A stretch of DNA of 64,000 nt from Lachnoanaerobaculum sanguinis (lineage in GTDB: Bacteria > Bacillota > Clostridia > Lachnospirales > Lachnospiraceae). The DNA lies in NCBI RefSeq assembly GCF_033242365.1, contig NZ_BTHK01000009.1, positions 56,986 to 120,985 on the forward strand, read 5' to 3'. Below are positions 17,701 to 25,730 of the stretch, piece after piece. Position 1 is the stretch's first letter. Every line of letters begins with the position of its first letter. The position numbers and the translations under genes were made by a program. The notes beneath the pieces are model-generated. The model made no database searches, had not been told where the DNA came from, and saw only the letters and a list, made by a program, of their open reading frames with translations.

Positions 17701-19732
17701 AAATGTAGTGCACCCGTTTACAACACCAAGTGCACCGGGAGCACCTATAACATTTAATAACTTAAATCCGAATACAATATACAGAGTTGTACCAAGAACA
17801 ACAGGAACAAATGCAACACCTGCAGCACGTATAGCTGACGGAGCATCATTACCTGTTGATACATCAAACATCGGATTGGCGGTAAACAGATTTAATATAA
17901 CAGCTGTTGCAAATGATGCACCGGCAATAAGTAACTTCAAGATAAACGGAGTTGCATCAACAGATCCTGCAGTTTTACAGGGACTGTCAGCAGGTACACA
18001 GGTAGAGATAGAGGCAAGCGGTCTTGACAATAACAGCCAATTATTTGATCATTGGAATATCATCAGCGGCGGACCTCTGCCAAATATGAATGCGGCAACA
18101 AATCAGCGTTTGACATTTGATATGCCGAACAACCCTGTAACAATACAGGCGGTATATTCAACACCGGGACAGACATGGGCTCCTGTACAGTATAATAATG
18201 GAGTAAGTCCAAGCAGAAATGTGGGAATTATCCAGCCGATTATTACAGACTCAGGAAACTTCCGTATAGTAATAGATAAGACACCTGTAGGAAGTACTTT
18301 GAGAACTCAGATGGCTGATGCTATAGGAGATGACTCATATAGAGGAGAATTCCAGGTAAGTGCAAGAGTACAAAAGGAAAATCCTTTAACAAGTACATGG
18401 GAAGATTATGCTTTACCAAGTGGAACAAAGTTATCAGGAGTAGTTGAGACAGGTGTATTGATGCAGGATAGAGAGTATAAGTTCTATTCAGCAACACCTT
18501 CAAATGCAACAGCAACAGCTCCTACATTTAATGAGGAACATGGAGATTATGAGAATGCAGGAAGTGCATACACAGGAGAGTTCAACTTTGAATTTGAGAG
18601 TGGAATGAACTATGTATTCGGATATGTTTTACCTGCAAGCACATTTAAGGTAAAAGTAATAGACGGAAGAGATAATCACCTTGTAACAAGACTTACAATA
18701 GCAAGTAATAAGGTAGTAAACGATTATGCGTCACTCTATGCAAGCGCAATACAGTCAGACTATGTAGATAATGACGGTATTACATGGCATTATGAAGGAT
18801 TAAGTAAGGACAGAGGAATGTATGATCCTTATGATCCGACTCTTCGTGTAACAGCGGATGAGACAATCTATGTTTACTATTCAAATGATAAGGCTGAGCG
18901 TAGAAAAGCTGAGGCTGATTTAAAGGCGGCTATCAAGAATGCAAACAATCAGTTAAACAGAATCAATGATCCGGCAAAGAGAGCAGCCCTTCAGGCGGCT
19001 ATCAATGCGGCACAGGCTGTAATTGACAGAATGAACAGAAAGTCATCTACACCTGAGCTTATAGCAGCACTTCAGGCACTTAATGATGCAGTAGTTGATG
19101 CAGGCGGAAGAGTACCGAACGGTGGCGGCGGTCGTGGTGGCCGTGGCGGTTCAGGCGGCGGTTCAGGAAATGCAAGCAGAAGATCAAGCGGATATACATC
19201 AGGTCTTAGAGTAGGTTACGACGGTAACTGGGAGCTTACAAATCCTGTAGAAGCTACAGCAAATCCTGACAGCAGCAAGTGGGTATTCAACCTTGCAAAT
19301 GGCGGAAGAGCTAAGGGTTGGGCATACTTAAGCTACACCTACGAAGGAAAGACAAAGTCTGAGTGGTATCACTTCGCTGAGGACGGCATCATGGATTCAG
19401 GATGGTTCTTAGACGGAAGTACATGGTATTATCTGTCAATGAATCATAACGGATTCTTTGGTGAGATGATTAAGGGATGGCATCATGACGGCCAGGACGG
19501 AAGATGGTATTACCTTGATCCTTCAAGCGGTGCTATGCATACAAACTGGAGCAAGATAGGAGGAGAGTACTACTTCTTGAATCCTACAGCACCTGCACAG
19601 ACATGGTTCTTTGATAATGCAACAGGTAGATGGAATTTTGGTAATGTAAACTCAAGACCTCTTGGTTCAATGTATCAGAATGAAACCACACCTGACGGTT
19701 ATCATGTAAATGAAAGCGGAGCTTGGAGATAA
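14783..19732 (+). CDS. Second giant secreted surface protein, paralog of the preceding one (1649 aa)
   Basis: Shares its plan with the 2307-residue neighbour: signal peptide (MKRKTIKAKL to PAYAAAP), long beta-rich stretch, a Fn3-like unit (TDYALVDPSGNVV, NNLNPNTIYRV) matching TDYALIDENGNVV-type text in the neighbour, an InlB-like GYLFDKWTYKG repeat, a helical spacer rich in Ala and Lys (~1370-1435), a Gly/Arg linker (~1440-1470) and C-terminal wall-binding repeats (~1475-1649). Both end with the same signature, GSMY..E.TPDGY.V...GAW. I start at the ATG at 14783, which follows TAGGAG and gives a normal signal peptide; the open frame begins 27 bases earlier, inside the previous gene. It is the last gene of the operon and is followed by a strong hairpin. 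Confidence 0.85.
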   Translation: MKRKTIKAKLTAALSASMALAILAPAMPAYAAAPGAGEIQFNFTEKNESVDRFASDLTLSGTAGDVISTAPAPAGLQVNTGTGAIALPYMNDSGAFDATKTFQATGDTSALNWDQRGLTGYLITAWYPRKNNGIASPYMNQVPAIYPYGGQTYYAELGPDNTKTYYYKVNHLKSSAASGYYIPGLDDASATPAFKNVPDRNVPVMSGISVAPLTIPGYKVVNVNTTDDGDGGKTVVLQDNFDVSKTHIAYDTDSKYVTGTSINKGVEITYKYVVDPTQTNGITVQDSVYKSSAAVATYHAGLPAGTTQTADNSPLYTVPRTVSEVAAIEAGKKIETITNIPATIYGTNQNVPLQGNLNLILPKKVQDPATGATNYTPARYILDAANPITVTYGNGKPNSDGYFTSPAVGGGTPTVIRNLIPAKDDAANNLRKITTEANMVGDAGHDVDARKVVGTMLNQPVTITFNYIPNPAYFVTLKVKYEDDQGNNITQKVLDKLADAGNAVPDAPATEVTGTFYKEANGTDPVQMIYAKANNTGSAYNMTIEAPELTSYLTHPSIEVDDAANWSSSYTTPISSLYATWSATSPKYVVSTGGPTDNFVLTVKYTQDPNAVTELSAASLEGGDLYVTSGGSSVTYDNYLTNGGTFPRLIRKNINPATLKYDLDIKRSDLPTPVPNAGYLFDKWTYKGQEVSFDSNGEATLTQITPGTTNIISLIANFKKDQNAWYKFTLHEGDSNVGLLNGSVAEIPRKDASGVDRVNIPWSEIQDYTEEAHNGISVAAGYTPKWYEGTVDPSTGRLNLTPIDTATVDLSTLAGKDLYVYGESTTPVAPYVPDVTGSLNPTTGEPTITIDPATPAQMDSRLTYVITDPSGNVVATISGADVMREGGLVTDPAIQAGNTYHVSTVPTTDAGSIVVGAPIPSSITSVAGPSAPATIPVAVTPTVSQDPSNAGQAMITINPTSPNTDYALVDPSGNVVHPFTTPSAPGAPITFNNLNPNTIYRVVPRTTGTNATPAARIADGASLPVDTSNIGLAVNRFNITAVANDAPAISNFKINGVASTDPAVLQGLSAGTQVEIEASGLDNNSQLFDHWNIISGGPLPNMNAATNQRLTFDMPNNPVTIQAVYSTPGQTWAPVQYNNGVSPSRNVGIIQPIITDSGNFRIVIDKTPVGSTLRTQMADAIGDDSYRGEFQVSARVQKENPLTSTWEDYALPSGTKLSGVVETGVLMQDREYKFYSATPSNATATAPTFNEEHGDYENAGSAYTGEFNFEFESGMNYVFGYVLPASTFKVKVIDGRDNHLVTRLTIASNKVVNDYASLYASAIQSDYVDNDGITWHYEGLSKDRGMYDPYDPTLRVTADETIYVYYSNDKAERRKAEADLKAAIKNANNQLNRINDPAKRAALQAAINAAQAVIDRMNRKSSTPELIAALQALNDAVVDAGGRVPNGGGGRGGRGGSGGGSGNASRRSSGYTSGLRVGYDGNWELTNPVEATANPDSSKWVFNLANGGRAKGWAYLSYTYEGKTKSEWYHFAEDGIMDSGWFLDGSTWYYLSMNHNGFFGEMIKGWHHDGQDGRWYYLDPSSGAMHTNWSKIGGEYYFLNPTAPAQTWFFDNATGRWNFGNVNSRPLGSMYQNETTPDGYHVNESGAWR

Positions 19733-19780
19733 TCTATAGTTTATAAAACTTGTAGATATTCTCAGTCCGAAAATAATAAT

Positions 19781-19811
19781 GGGGAGTCACACGAAAGTGT
19801 GGCTCCCCTAT
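19781..19811 (+). terminator. Terminator of the surface-protein operon
   Basis: GGGGAGTCACAC and GTGTGGCTCCCC form a 12-base-pair stem with one G-U pair around a GAAA tetraloop, followed by TATTT. The stem is very stable although the T-run is short. Confidence 0.75.
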
Positions 19812-19933
19812 TTACATATATTGGAATAACATGTAATATAGTAATATAAATACAGTACGTAGATAGTGTCAGAATACAATGTAGAAAAACAGTATTTTTA
19901 GACAAAACATTAAAATTTAGGAGGGTTTATTAT

Positions 19934-20440
19934 ATGAGTAATTTTGAACTTAAAGATTTTGAACAAAAAATGAATGAATTACTTGACTTTGACGGCATTG
20001 TGCTTGCTGTATGGGGTATGAAGCCGAATCACAATAAAGAAAAGTTTGCTGTAAGTTTTGATATCGGCATAGATCTGATTTTTGATTTATTATCATTCAC
20101 AGAGTATGATTTTGAAGAGAAAACTTATGAGCCTAATGTAAGCGATATATTCATAGTAAATACATTCTATGAATGTCTTATGAATTTTTCCGATATGACA
20201 GTAGAATATGTATGTGAAAATGAAATAAATATATATGTACCGGTAGGAGATGCGTATGCACAACTTGAGATAAGGGATATAGAGTATCTTACTGTGACTG
20301 TTACAAGTTATAAAAAAGTGGCATTTTGTAAAGGTGAAAAGCCGGTCAAGATAGGAATATATGATTTTGATGCAATGAGATATGAAAAGTTCCCTGAAAA
20401 CTTTGTTAAGGGAGATTCTAAATTTTATTGCTTCGGATAG
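19934..20440 (+). CDS. Hypothetical cytoplasmic protein (168 aa)
   Basis: I do not recognise this protein. It is acidic, rich in Phe, Tyr, Asp and Glu, with no signal peptide or membrane helix. The alternation of hydrophobic and charged residues (ISVPVGDAYAQLEIRDIEYLTVTVTSY region) suggests a mixed alpha/beta fold. Size and composition are like those of small immunity or SMI1-type proteins, but no motif supports that and no toxin gene is adjacent. The ATG follows a good AGGAGG site. It stands alone between the surface-operon terminator and a bidirectional terminator shared with the LacI gene. Confidence 0.6.
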   Translation: MSNFELKDFEQKMNELLDFDGIVLAVWGMKPNHNKEKFAVSFDIGIDLIFDLLSFTEYDFEEKTYEPNVSDIFIVNTFYECLMNFSDMTVEYVCENEINIYVPVGDAYAQLEIRDIEYLTVTVTSYKKVAFCKGEKPVKIGIYDFDAMRYEKFPENFVKGDSKFYCFG

Positions 20441-20460
20441 AAGCAGAACAGAATAAAAAG

Positions 20461-20495
20461 GTAGCAAAAAGGCTTTTTTAAGCCTTTTTTGCTAC
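20461..20495. terminator. Bidirectional terminator between convergent genes
   Basis: GTAGCAAAAAGGCT pairs with AGCCTTTTTTGCTAC with one bulged base. Both strands end in T-rich stem flanks. It serves the plus-strand hypothetical gene and overlaps the stop codon of the minus-strand LacI gene. Confidence 0.75.
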
Positions 20496-21482
20496 ACTGT
20501 CTCTGATAATCAAGTTTCCGGTAATTAAAGTTTTTACCGATTTATTCTTGGGGTCTTTTTTTATTTTCAAGAGTTGTTCCACAGCAAGTTTTCCTATTTG
20601 CTTTCTTTGCACATGAACTGTAGTAAGAGCAGGCGAAGAAACTGCAGAATACGGTATATCATCAAAACCTATTATTGAGATATCTTTCGGTATTTTTACT
20701 CCCTTTTCTTTTAAGGCCTTTATAGCGCCGAGAGCAAGAGTATCATTGTCAGCAAAGAAGCAGTCGGGAAGAGTATTTAAATCGCCAAGTTGTTCTAACA
20801 TATCATTATAAGCTCCGATCATAGTTGGAGAGATCATATAGGTATGCTCTTTTACATAATCCATTTCAAGCCTTTCCACACTCTCTGTGAATCCTTTTTT
20901 CCTCAGTTGAAAATTTTCAGAATATATATTTCCACCGATGTATCCTATGCTTGTGTGTCCGCATTTTTTCAGATAATCAAGAGCAATATAGACATTCTCT
21001 TCATTATTCATACAAACACTGTTGCAGGTGGTATATGGGCAAACATTGTCTACGACCACATAGGGAATGGAGATGGAATCAAATAGTGGATACAGTTCCG
21101 GAGTAAACTCGGTACCTATCAGTATAATACCTTCATACTGACTAAGATCCGTTTCTGACAGAAATTTTTCAAAGCTTTCCTTATGTACTCTCAGAACCAT
21201 ATTTAAATTTTCTTTTTGAAGTCTGCTCTCTATTGCGTCCAGTATTCCGGCTATAAACCCTTGATTTTCTTCAACAAAAACACCGCTTCTGTAATATTTG
21301 AGAACCAGTACATTTTTATTTTCTGTAATTCTTTTTCTTTGCTGAGGGTAATAATTATATTCCTTCATTGCCGCCAACACTTTTTCTCTTGTTTCTTCAC
21401 TGACGCCTTTTTTTTCATTTATTACTATGGAAATAGTGGCAGGAGAAACATTTATCAGTTTTGATAACTCTCTAATGGTCAT
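20478..21482 (-). CDS. LacI-family transcriptional regulator of the adjacent sugar operon
   Basis: A 334-residue sugar-responsive DNA-binding protein. The N-terminal helix-turn-helix reads MTIRELSKLINVSPATISI followed by a hinge-helix region (TREKVLAAMKEYNYYPQ). The rest is a periplasmic-binding-protein-like sensor domain, with DCFFADNDTLALGAIKALKE and ISIIGFDDIPYS as typical LacI motifs. The open frame extends 18 codons upstream, but I start at ATG 21482 because GGAG lies 6-7 bases before it and because the upstream part overlaps palindromes that look like operators. It is divergent from the sugar transporter operon, which it most likely represses, and probably also controls itself. The inducer is unknown. 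Confidence 0.88.
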   Translation of the reverse strand: MTIRELSKLINVSPATISIVINEKKGVSEETREKVLAAMKEYNYYPQQRKRITENKNVLVLKYYRSGVFVEENQGFIAGILDAIESRLQKENLNMVLRVHKESFEKFLSETDLSQYEGIILIGTEFTPELYPLFDSISIPYVVVDNVCPYTTCNSVCMNNEENVYIALDYLKKCGHTSIGYIGGNIYSENFQLRKKGFTESVERLEMDYVKEHTYMISPTMIGAYNDMLEQLGDLNTLPDCFFADNDTLALGAIKALKEKGVKIPKDISIIGFDDIPYSAVSSPALTTVHVQRKQIGKLAVEQLLKIKKDPKNKSVKTLITGNLIIRDSVAKKA

Positions 21483-21500
21483 AGTATTCTCCAAAGAAAT

Positions 21501-21525
21501 ATTGTTCACTAAACAATAATTGTTT
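21501..21525. promoter_or_regulatory. Palindromes in the LacI leader, probable autoregulatory operator
   Basis: Two overlapping inverted repeats lie just upstream of the regulator start: ATTGTTCACTAAACAAT (21501-21517) and the perfect AAACAAT-A-ATTGTTT (21511-21525). The half-site TTGTTT recurs in the site upstream of the divergent transporter gene, as expected for one regulator acting on both. Confidence 0.5.
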
Positions 21526-21691
21526 TCAGTAATCATAATACTATTTCAAAAAAATATTGTCAAATCAGAATATATAAAAAACTGAACATGAGATGTGCAG
21601 AACCATGCATGAAAAATTTATCTTTGGTGATTATATACTATAAAAAATATTATTTTTGTTTATAAAAACATGTTAAACAGTTTGAGTTTAA

Positions 21692-21705
21692 GTTTATTAA
21701 ACGAT
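21692..21705. promoter_or_regulatory. Further operator-like palindrome in the divergent control region
   Basis: GTTTATTAAACGAT contains the palindrome GTTTA-T-TAAAC and shares AAACGAT with the site at 21815. It may be an auxiliary site for looping by the LacI-type regulator. The rest of the 21483-21874 gap has no gene and is very AT-rich. Confidence 0.35.
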
Positions 21706-21790
21706 AAAAGGAGATTAAAAACAGTTGCTATACAATATGTATAAAAATATTATAATAATATATGCATAAGATAGAAATAATCAGATTGTA

Positions 21791-21832
21791 TTGACATTTA
21801 AACATAATAATATTATTGTTTATATAAACGAT
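21791..21832 (+). promoter_or_regulatory. Promoter with overlapping operator for the sugar operon
   Basis: A perfect TTGACA (21791-21796) is followed after 17 bases by TATTGT (21814-21819). The near-perfect palindrome ATTGTTTATATAAACGAT (21815-21832) covers the -10 and the start point, a classic position for repression. The transcript would start near 21826, about 49 bases before the binding-protein ATG. Confidence 0.6.
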
Positions 21833-21874
21833 AGTTATTGATTTGTTAAATATTTAGTAAACAAGGAGGATGAT

Positions 21875-23068
21875 ATGAGAAAGGTCAAGAAATTAGTTAG
21901 TGCGTTGTTAATCGGTGCAATGGTTAGTGCTCCACTGATCGGATGTGGCGGAGGAGCTACAAAGAGTGCAGATACTACTACTGCAACTGTAGCGGACTCT
22001 AAGGCTGAGGAGAGCAAGACAACTGACGGAAGCAATCCTGTAGCGGGCAAGAAGGTAGCGTATATTATGATTATGCCTTCAGCTACTATCTTCCAGATGT
22101 GGAAGGATTCATGTAAGAAGCTTTGTGATGAGCTTGGAGTACAGTTTGATTTCTTCTTCTGTGACGGTGATTTTAATAAGTGGCAGGACACTATAAGAAC
22201 ATGTGCATCTGCAGGCTATGACGGACTTATAGTAAGTCATGGAAACCAGGACGGTTCATATGTATTCTTAAAGGGCATCTTGGATGAGTACAAGGATTTA
22301 AAGATTGTTACATTCGATACACAGTTCTATGCGGACGGTGAATACAAGAAGCTTGACGGTGTTACTCAGATGTTCCAGCAGGATAAATCTTTGGTAACCG
22401 TTCTTCTTGATGAGATGGTAGCTAAGTACGGTGAAGGTGTAAGACTTGTAAAGGTATGGAGAGGCCCTAACTACAACAGCCCGTTTGACAGAAGAGAAGA
22501 AGGTTGGCAGGAGTATGAGAAGGCCGGAAAGATCGTAACTGTAGGTGAGGTACAGCCTTTACAGGATTCTGTAGACTCTGCAAACACTGTAACGGCAGCA
22601 TATCTTCAGAGCTTAAAGAGAGAAGATGTTGACGGTGTTATTGCATACTACGATATGTACGGACAGGGTGTATATAATGCACTTATCGAAAACGACAATA
22701 TGAACGGTAAGAACGGTGATGCACTTCCTATGGCATCGGTAGATATAGATCCTGTTGATATTACAAATATGCAGACAAGACCTGATATATGGACAGCGGC
22801 AGGAACAACAGACTGGACATTAAACGGTGAGATCGCTATGAGACTTCTTTTACTTGAGATGGCAGGAGAGTATGACAAGATCTATGATCCGGCAACAGGA
22901 GAAATGGGAGTCGATGTTGTAGAGGTTCCGGGTACAGCTATTAAGGCATCAGACTTAAAGACAGATTCAAATGTAGAGAATCTTGGAAATGTAGCAGGAG
23001 AAACTTATGGTAATCTTAACTATCTCTCAGAAGCAGATTGGATGCCAAAGGATCTTTTACACAAATAA
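21875..23068 (+). CDS. Sugar ABC transporter substrate-binding lipoprotein
   Basis: Captures a sugar outside the membrane for the ATPase and permease encoded next. The signal ends at LIGC with the lipidated Cys at residue 24, followed by a Thr/Ser-rich spacer to ~residue 52. The remainder is a type 1 periplasmic-binding fold: KKVAYIMIMPSATIFQMWKD at the start of the first lobe, TCASAGYDGLIVSHGNQDG, and the DGVIAYYDMYGQGVYNALIEN segment of the second lobe. It belongs to the ribose/galactose-binding (RbsB-like) group, but the ligand cannot be read from sequence. The ATG has a strong AAGGAGG site. It is the first gene of the LacI-controlled operon, with a hairpin between it and the ATPase gene. 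Confidence 0.88.
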   Translation: MRKVKKLVSALLIGAMVSAPLIGCGGGATKSADTTTATVADSKAEESKTTDGSNPVAGKKVAYIMIMPSATIFQMWKDSCKKLCDELGVQFDFFFCDGDFNKWQDTIRTCASAGYDGLIVSHGNQDGSYVFLKGILDEYKDLKIVTFDTQFYADGEYKKLDGVTQMFQQDKSLVTVLLDEMVAKYGEGVRLVKVWRGPNYNSPFDRREEGWQEYEKAGKIVTVGEVQPLQDSVDSANTVTAAYLQSLKREDVDGVIAYYDMYGQGVYNALIENDNMNGKNGDALPMASVDIDPVDITNMQTRPDIWTAAGTTDWTLNGEIAMRLLLLEMAGEYDKIYDPATGEMGVDVVEVPGTAIKASDLKTDSNVENLGNVAGETYGNLNYLSEADWMPKDLLHK

Positions 23069-23123
23069 TAGGGATGTAAATATAAGTCTACCAAAGATTA
23101 GCGACTTATAAAATTAATGAATG

Positions 23124-23195
23124 AGGTGAGTTTATCAGATACATTTACTTTTATTTTTAAAAGTCATTGAAATTTTGATGACTCACCTGTTTTAG
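23124..23195 (+). terminator. Possible attenuating hairpin between binding protein and ATPase genes
   Basis: AGGTGAGT (23124-23131) can pair with ACTCACCT (23181-23188), followed by GTTTT. A competing small hairpin, AGTCAT/ATGACT, lies inside at 23162-23183 and shares bases with the right arm. Such structures often lower expression of the membrane genes relative to the binding protein. The loop is long, so the call is uncertain. Confidence 0.4.
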
Positions 23196-23200
23196 ATTGG

Positions 23201-24742
23201 ATGATTATGGACAGAATAAAGTTAAGCACAAAAAATGTGTCGATAGAATTCCCGGGAGTAAAGGCCTTAGAGGATATAAACTTTGAGGTAAGTACGGGAG
23301 AAATAAGGGCTGTTGTAGGAGCAAATGGTGCCGGAAAGTCCACACTTATGAAGGTATTATCAGGTGCCAATCCTACATATACCGGAGAAGTATTATTAAA
23401 TGATAAAGATGTGGAGCTTAGAACTCCTGTAGATGCAAAAAAATGTGGTGTTCAGATAGTGTATCAGGAAGTAGATACGGCACTGTTTCCAAACCTTACC
23501 GTAGCTGAGAATATCATTCAGGGTGATTTGGTAATGGATAAGGGAAATGCCATCTTAAACTGGGGTGAGGTCTATAAAGAGGGTAGAAAAGCTCTTGACA
23601 GACTTCATATCAGTAAGGAAAGGATAAATGAAAGGAATCTGGTTTCGAAGCTTTCACTTGCAGATAAGCAGATGGTACTTATAGCAAAGGCAATCAGAAG
23701 AAAGTGTAATTTTCTGATACTTGATGAGCCGACGGCTCCACTTAGTAATCAGGAGACAAAAGAGCTTTTTGAAGTTGTTGAGCATTTACACAAAACGGAG
23801 AATATAGCAATACTGTTTATTTCCCACAGATTGAATGAGATACTGGAGATATGTGAAAGTTATACGGTAATGAGAAACGGAAAGTTGATCGGTACATATC
23901 CTATAGAAGAGTCAACTACCACAAAAGAAATAGTGGAACTTATGCTTGGAAGAACTTTTGAGGAAGCATACAAAAGAGAAGAAATTTCTATAGGTGACAC
24001 TATTTTTAAAACAGAGAATTTGAGTGAAATCAACGGAAGAATAAAAGATATAAACTTACATGTAAGAAAAGGTGAAATACTTGGTATAGCAGGGCTTGTC
24101 GGAGCGGGTAAGTCTGAACTTTGTAAAACTCTTTTCGGAGCATATAAGAGTACCGGAAAAATCATATTAAACGGTAAAGAACTGAATCTAAAAAATCCTG
24201 CACTTGCAGTTAAAAATAAAATAGCACTGGTACCTGAGGAGAGAAGAAAAGAAGGTGTACTTGTAGAAGAGAGTGTAAGCTTTAATTTATCTGCGGCATC
24301 TTTGGAAAAGTTTTGTAAATTGTCTTTCATAGACAAGAAAAAGGTAACAGATAATGCAAAGAGTTATATACAAAGCCTTAATATATCAACACCAAGTCCA
24401 AGACAGCTTGTAAAGAAACTTTCAGGCGGAAATCAGCAAAAGGTTGCTGTAGGAAAATGGTTGGCTGCAGATTGCGAGCTTTATATATTTGATGAACCTA
24501 CAAAGGGTGTTGATGTAGGTGCAAAGCAGGATATTTTTGATCTTATTCATGAGATAGCAAAAAAAGGAAATGCAGTTATATATGCAACTTGTGAGAACCA
24601 GGAGCTTTTGGCCCTCACAGACAGAATTTATGTAATGTACAATGGCGGTATAAGTGCAGAACTTATTACAAAAAATACAAATGAAGATGAAATAATGTTT
24701 TACAGCGTAGGTGGTAAGCAAAGTCAAGAGGAGGTAGTTTGA
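23201..24742 (+). CDS. Sugar ABC transporter ATPase with two ATP-binding domains (RbsA/MglA type)
   Basis: Drives import of the sugar held by the upstream binding protein. The 513 residues hold two ABC domains. The first has Walker A GANGAGKST at residues 40-48, a variant signature LSLADKQM and Walker B FLILDEPTAPLS. The second has a degenerate-looking but family-typical GLVGAGKSE near residue 300, signature LSGGNQQK near 406 and LYIFDEPTKGVD. This tandem layout is typical of carbohydrate uptake CUT2 transporters for pentoses and galactose. Two ATGs (23201, 23207) are possible and neither has a clear ribosome binding site; I keep the first. The stop overlaps the permease start. Confidence 0.9.
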   Translation: MIMDRIKLSTKNVSIEFPGVKALEDINFEVSTGEIRAVVGANGAGKSTLMKVLSGANPTYTGEVLLNDKDVELRTPVDAKKCGVQIVYQEVDTALFPNLTVAENIIQGDLVMDKGNAILNWGEVYKEGRKALDRLHISKERINERNLVSKLSLADKQMVLIAKAIRRKCNFLILDEPTAPLSNQETKELFEVVEHLHKTENIAILFISHRLNEILEICESYTVMRNGKLIGTYPIEESTTTKEIVELMLGRTFEEAYKREEISIGDTIFKTENLSEINGRIKDINLHVRKGEILGIAGLVGAGKSELCKTLFGAYKSTGKIILNGKELNLKNPALAVKNKIALVPEERRKEGVLVEESVSFNLSAASLEKFCKLSFIDKKKVTDNAKSYIQSLNISTPSPRQLVKKLSGGNQQKVAVGKWLAADCELYIFDEPTKGVDVGAKQDIFDLIHEIAKKGNAVIYATCENQELLALTDRIYVMYNGGISAELITKNTNEDEIMFYSVGGKQSQEEVV

Positions 24743-25713
24743 TGGAACGCAAAAAATTAATAAAATTTGGTATAGATTGGGCTGCTATCCTGGCACTTGC
24801 TCTATGTTTTATAGCATTTACAGCAATTAAAGGCACTGCGTTCATGTCACAGAGCAATATGGTAAATATTCTAAGAGCAATGGCAATAACCACGGTATTC
24901 GGTATTGCAGCTACAATTACCATGGCACCTGACGGATTTGATATGTCGGCCGGTACTTTGGGAAGCTGTTCAGCTTACGCATTTGTATCATCATACCTTT
25001 GGTTTGGACAGTCACTGTTTATGTCGGTAGTAATAACTATAGTGACAACTTTGATTTTATATCAGCTTACCATGTTTCTTATTCTGGTTTGTAAGATACC
25101 GGATATGCTTGCGACTTGTGCTTTGATGTTTGTTCATCAGGGACTCGGACAGTGGTATATAGGCGGTGGTGCAGTATCCACAGGTATGAGAACACCATGG
25201 AATGCAGAACCCCTCAGAACAGCTCTTTCAGATTCGTTTTCGGCAATAGGAAGAGCACCTTGGATTATTATAATTATGCTTGGATGTGTGCTTGCAGCAT
25301 ATATTTTCCTTGATTTTACAAAGTTTGGCAGATATTTGTATGCAATGGGTGGAAATAAGGAAGCTGCAAAACTTTCAGGTATTGATATTAAGAAATACAG
25401 ATATGTAGCAGGTATGATAACTGCTGTATTTATAGCTATCGGTGGTATTTTAGTTTCATCAAGAGGAAGTTCTGCACAGGTTATGTGTTGTGACAACTAT
25501 TTGATGCCTTCACTTGCAGCGGTTTTCGTTGGAAGAACTGTAGGAGGTGCTGAAAAACCTAATGCTCTTGGAACAATGATAGGCTCAATGCTTGTATCTA
25601 CACTCGAAAACGGACTTACTATCTGTGCAGTACCTTTCTTTGTATTGCCGGCGGTAAAGGGTGCGGTACTTGCTTTAGCACTTATAGCGGCATATGCATA
25701 TAAGAGAGAATAA
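24742..25713 (+). CDS. Sugar ABC transporter permease (RbsC-like)
   Basis: Membrane channel for the sugar importer. The 323 residues are mostly hydrophobic, with about eight to ten membrane segments, beginning IDWAAILALALCFIAFTAI. The loop NKEAAKLSGIDIKKYRY is the conserved coupling motif that contacts the ATPase in the RbsC/CUT2 family. PSLAAVFVGRTVGGAEKPNALGTMIGS is also family-typical. The ATG at 24742 overlaps the last base of the ATPase stop (TGATG) and is preceded by AGAGGAGGT. The open frame extends one codon upstream to a TTG, which I reject. A one-permease importer like this normally forms a homodimer. Confidence 0.9.
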   Translation: MERKKLIKFGIDWAAILALALCFIAFTAIKGTAFMSQSNMVNILRAMAITTVFGIAATITMAPDGFDMSAGTLGSCSAYAFVSSYLWFGQSLFMSVVITIVTTLILYQLTMFLILVCKIPDMLATCALMFVHQGLGQWYIGGGAVSTGMRTPWNAEPLRTALSDSFSAIGRAPWIIIIMLGCVLAAYIFLDFTKFGRYLYAMGGNKEAAKLSGIDIKKYRYVAGMITAVFIAIGGILVSSRGSSAQVMCCDNYLMPSLAAVFVGRTVGGAEKPNALGTMIGSMLVSTLENGLTICAVPFFVLPAVKGAVLALALIAAYAYKRE

Positions 25714-25730
25714 TATAAAAGGGAGTCAGT

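Noticed and set aside
21483..21536. Upstream extension of the LacI regulator
   Set aside because: The internal ATG at 21482 has the ribosome binding site and gives the standard helix-turn-helix start; the extension overlaps operator-like palindromes.
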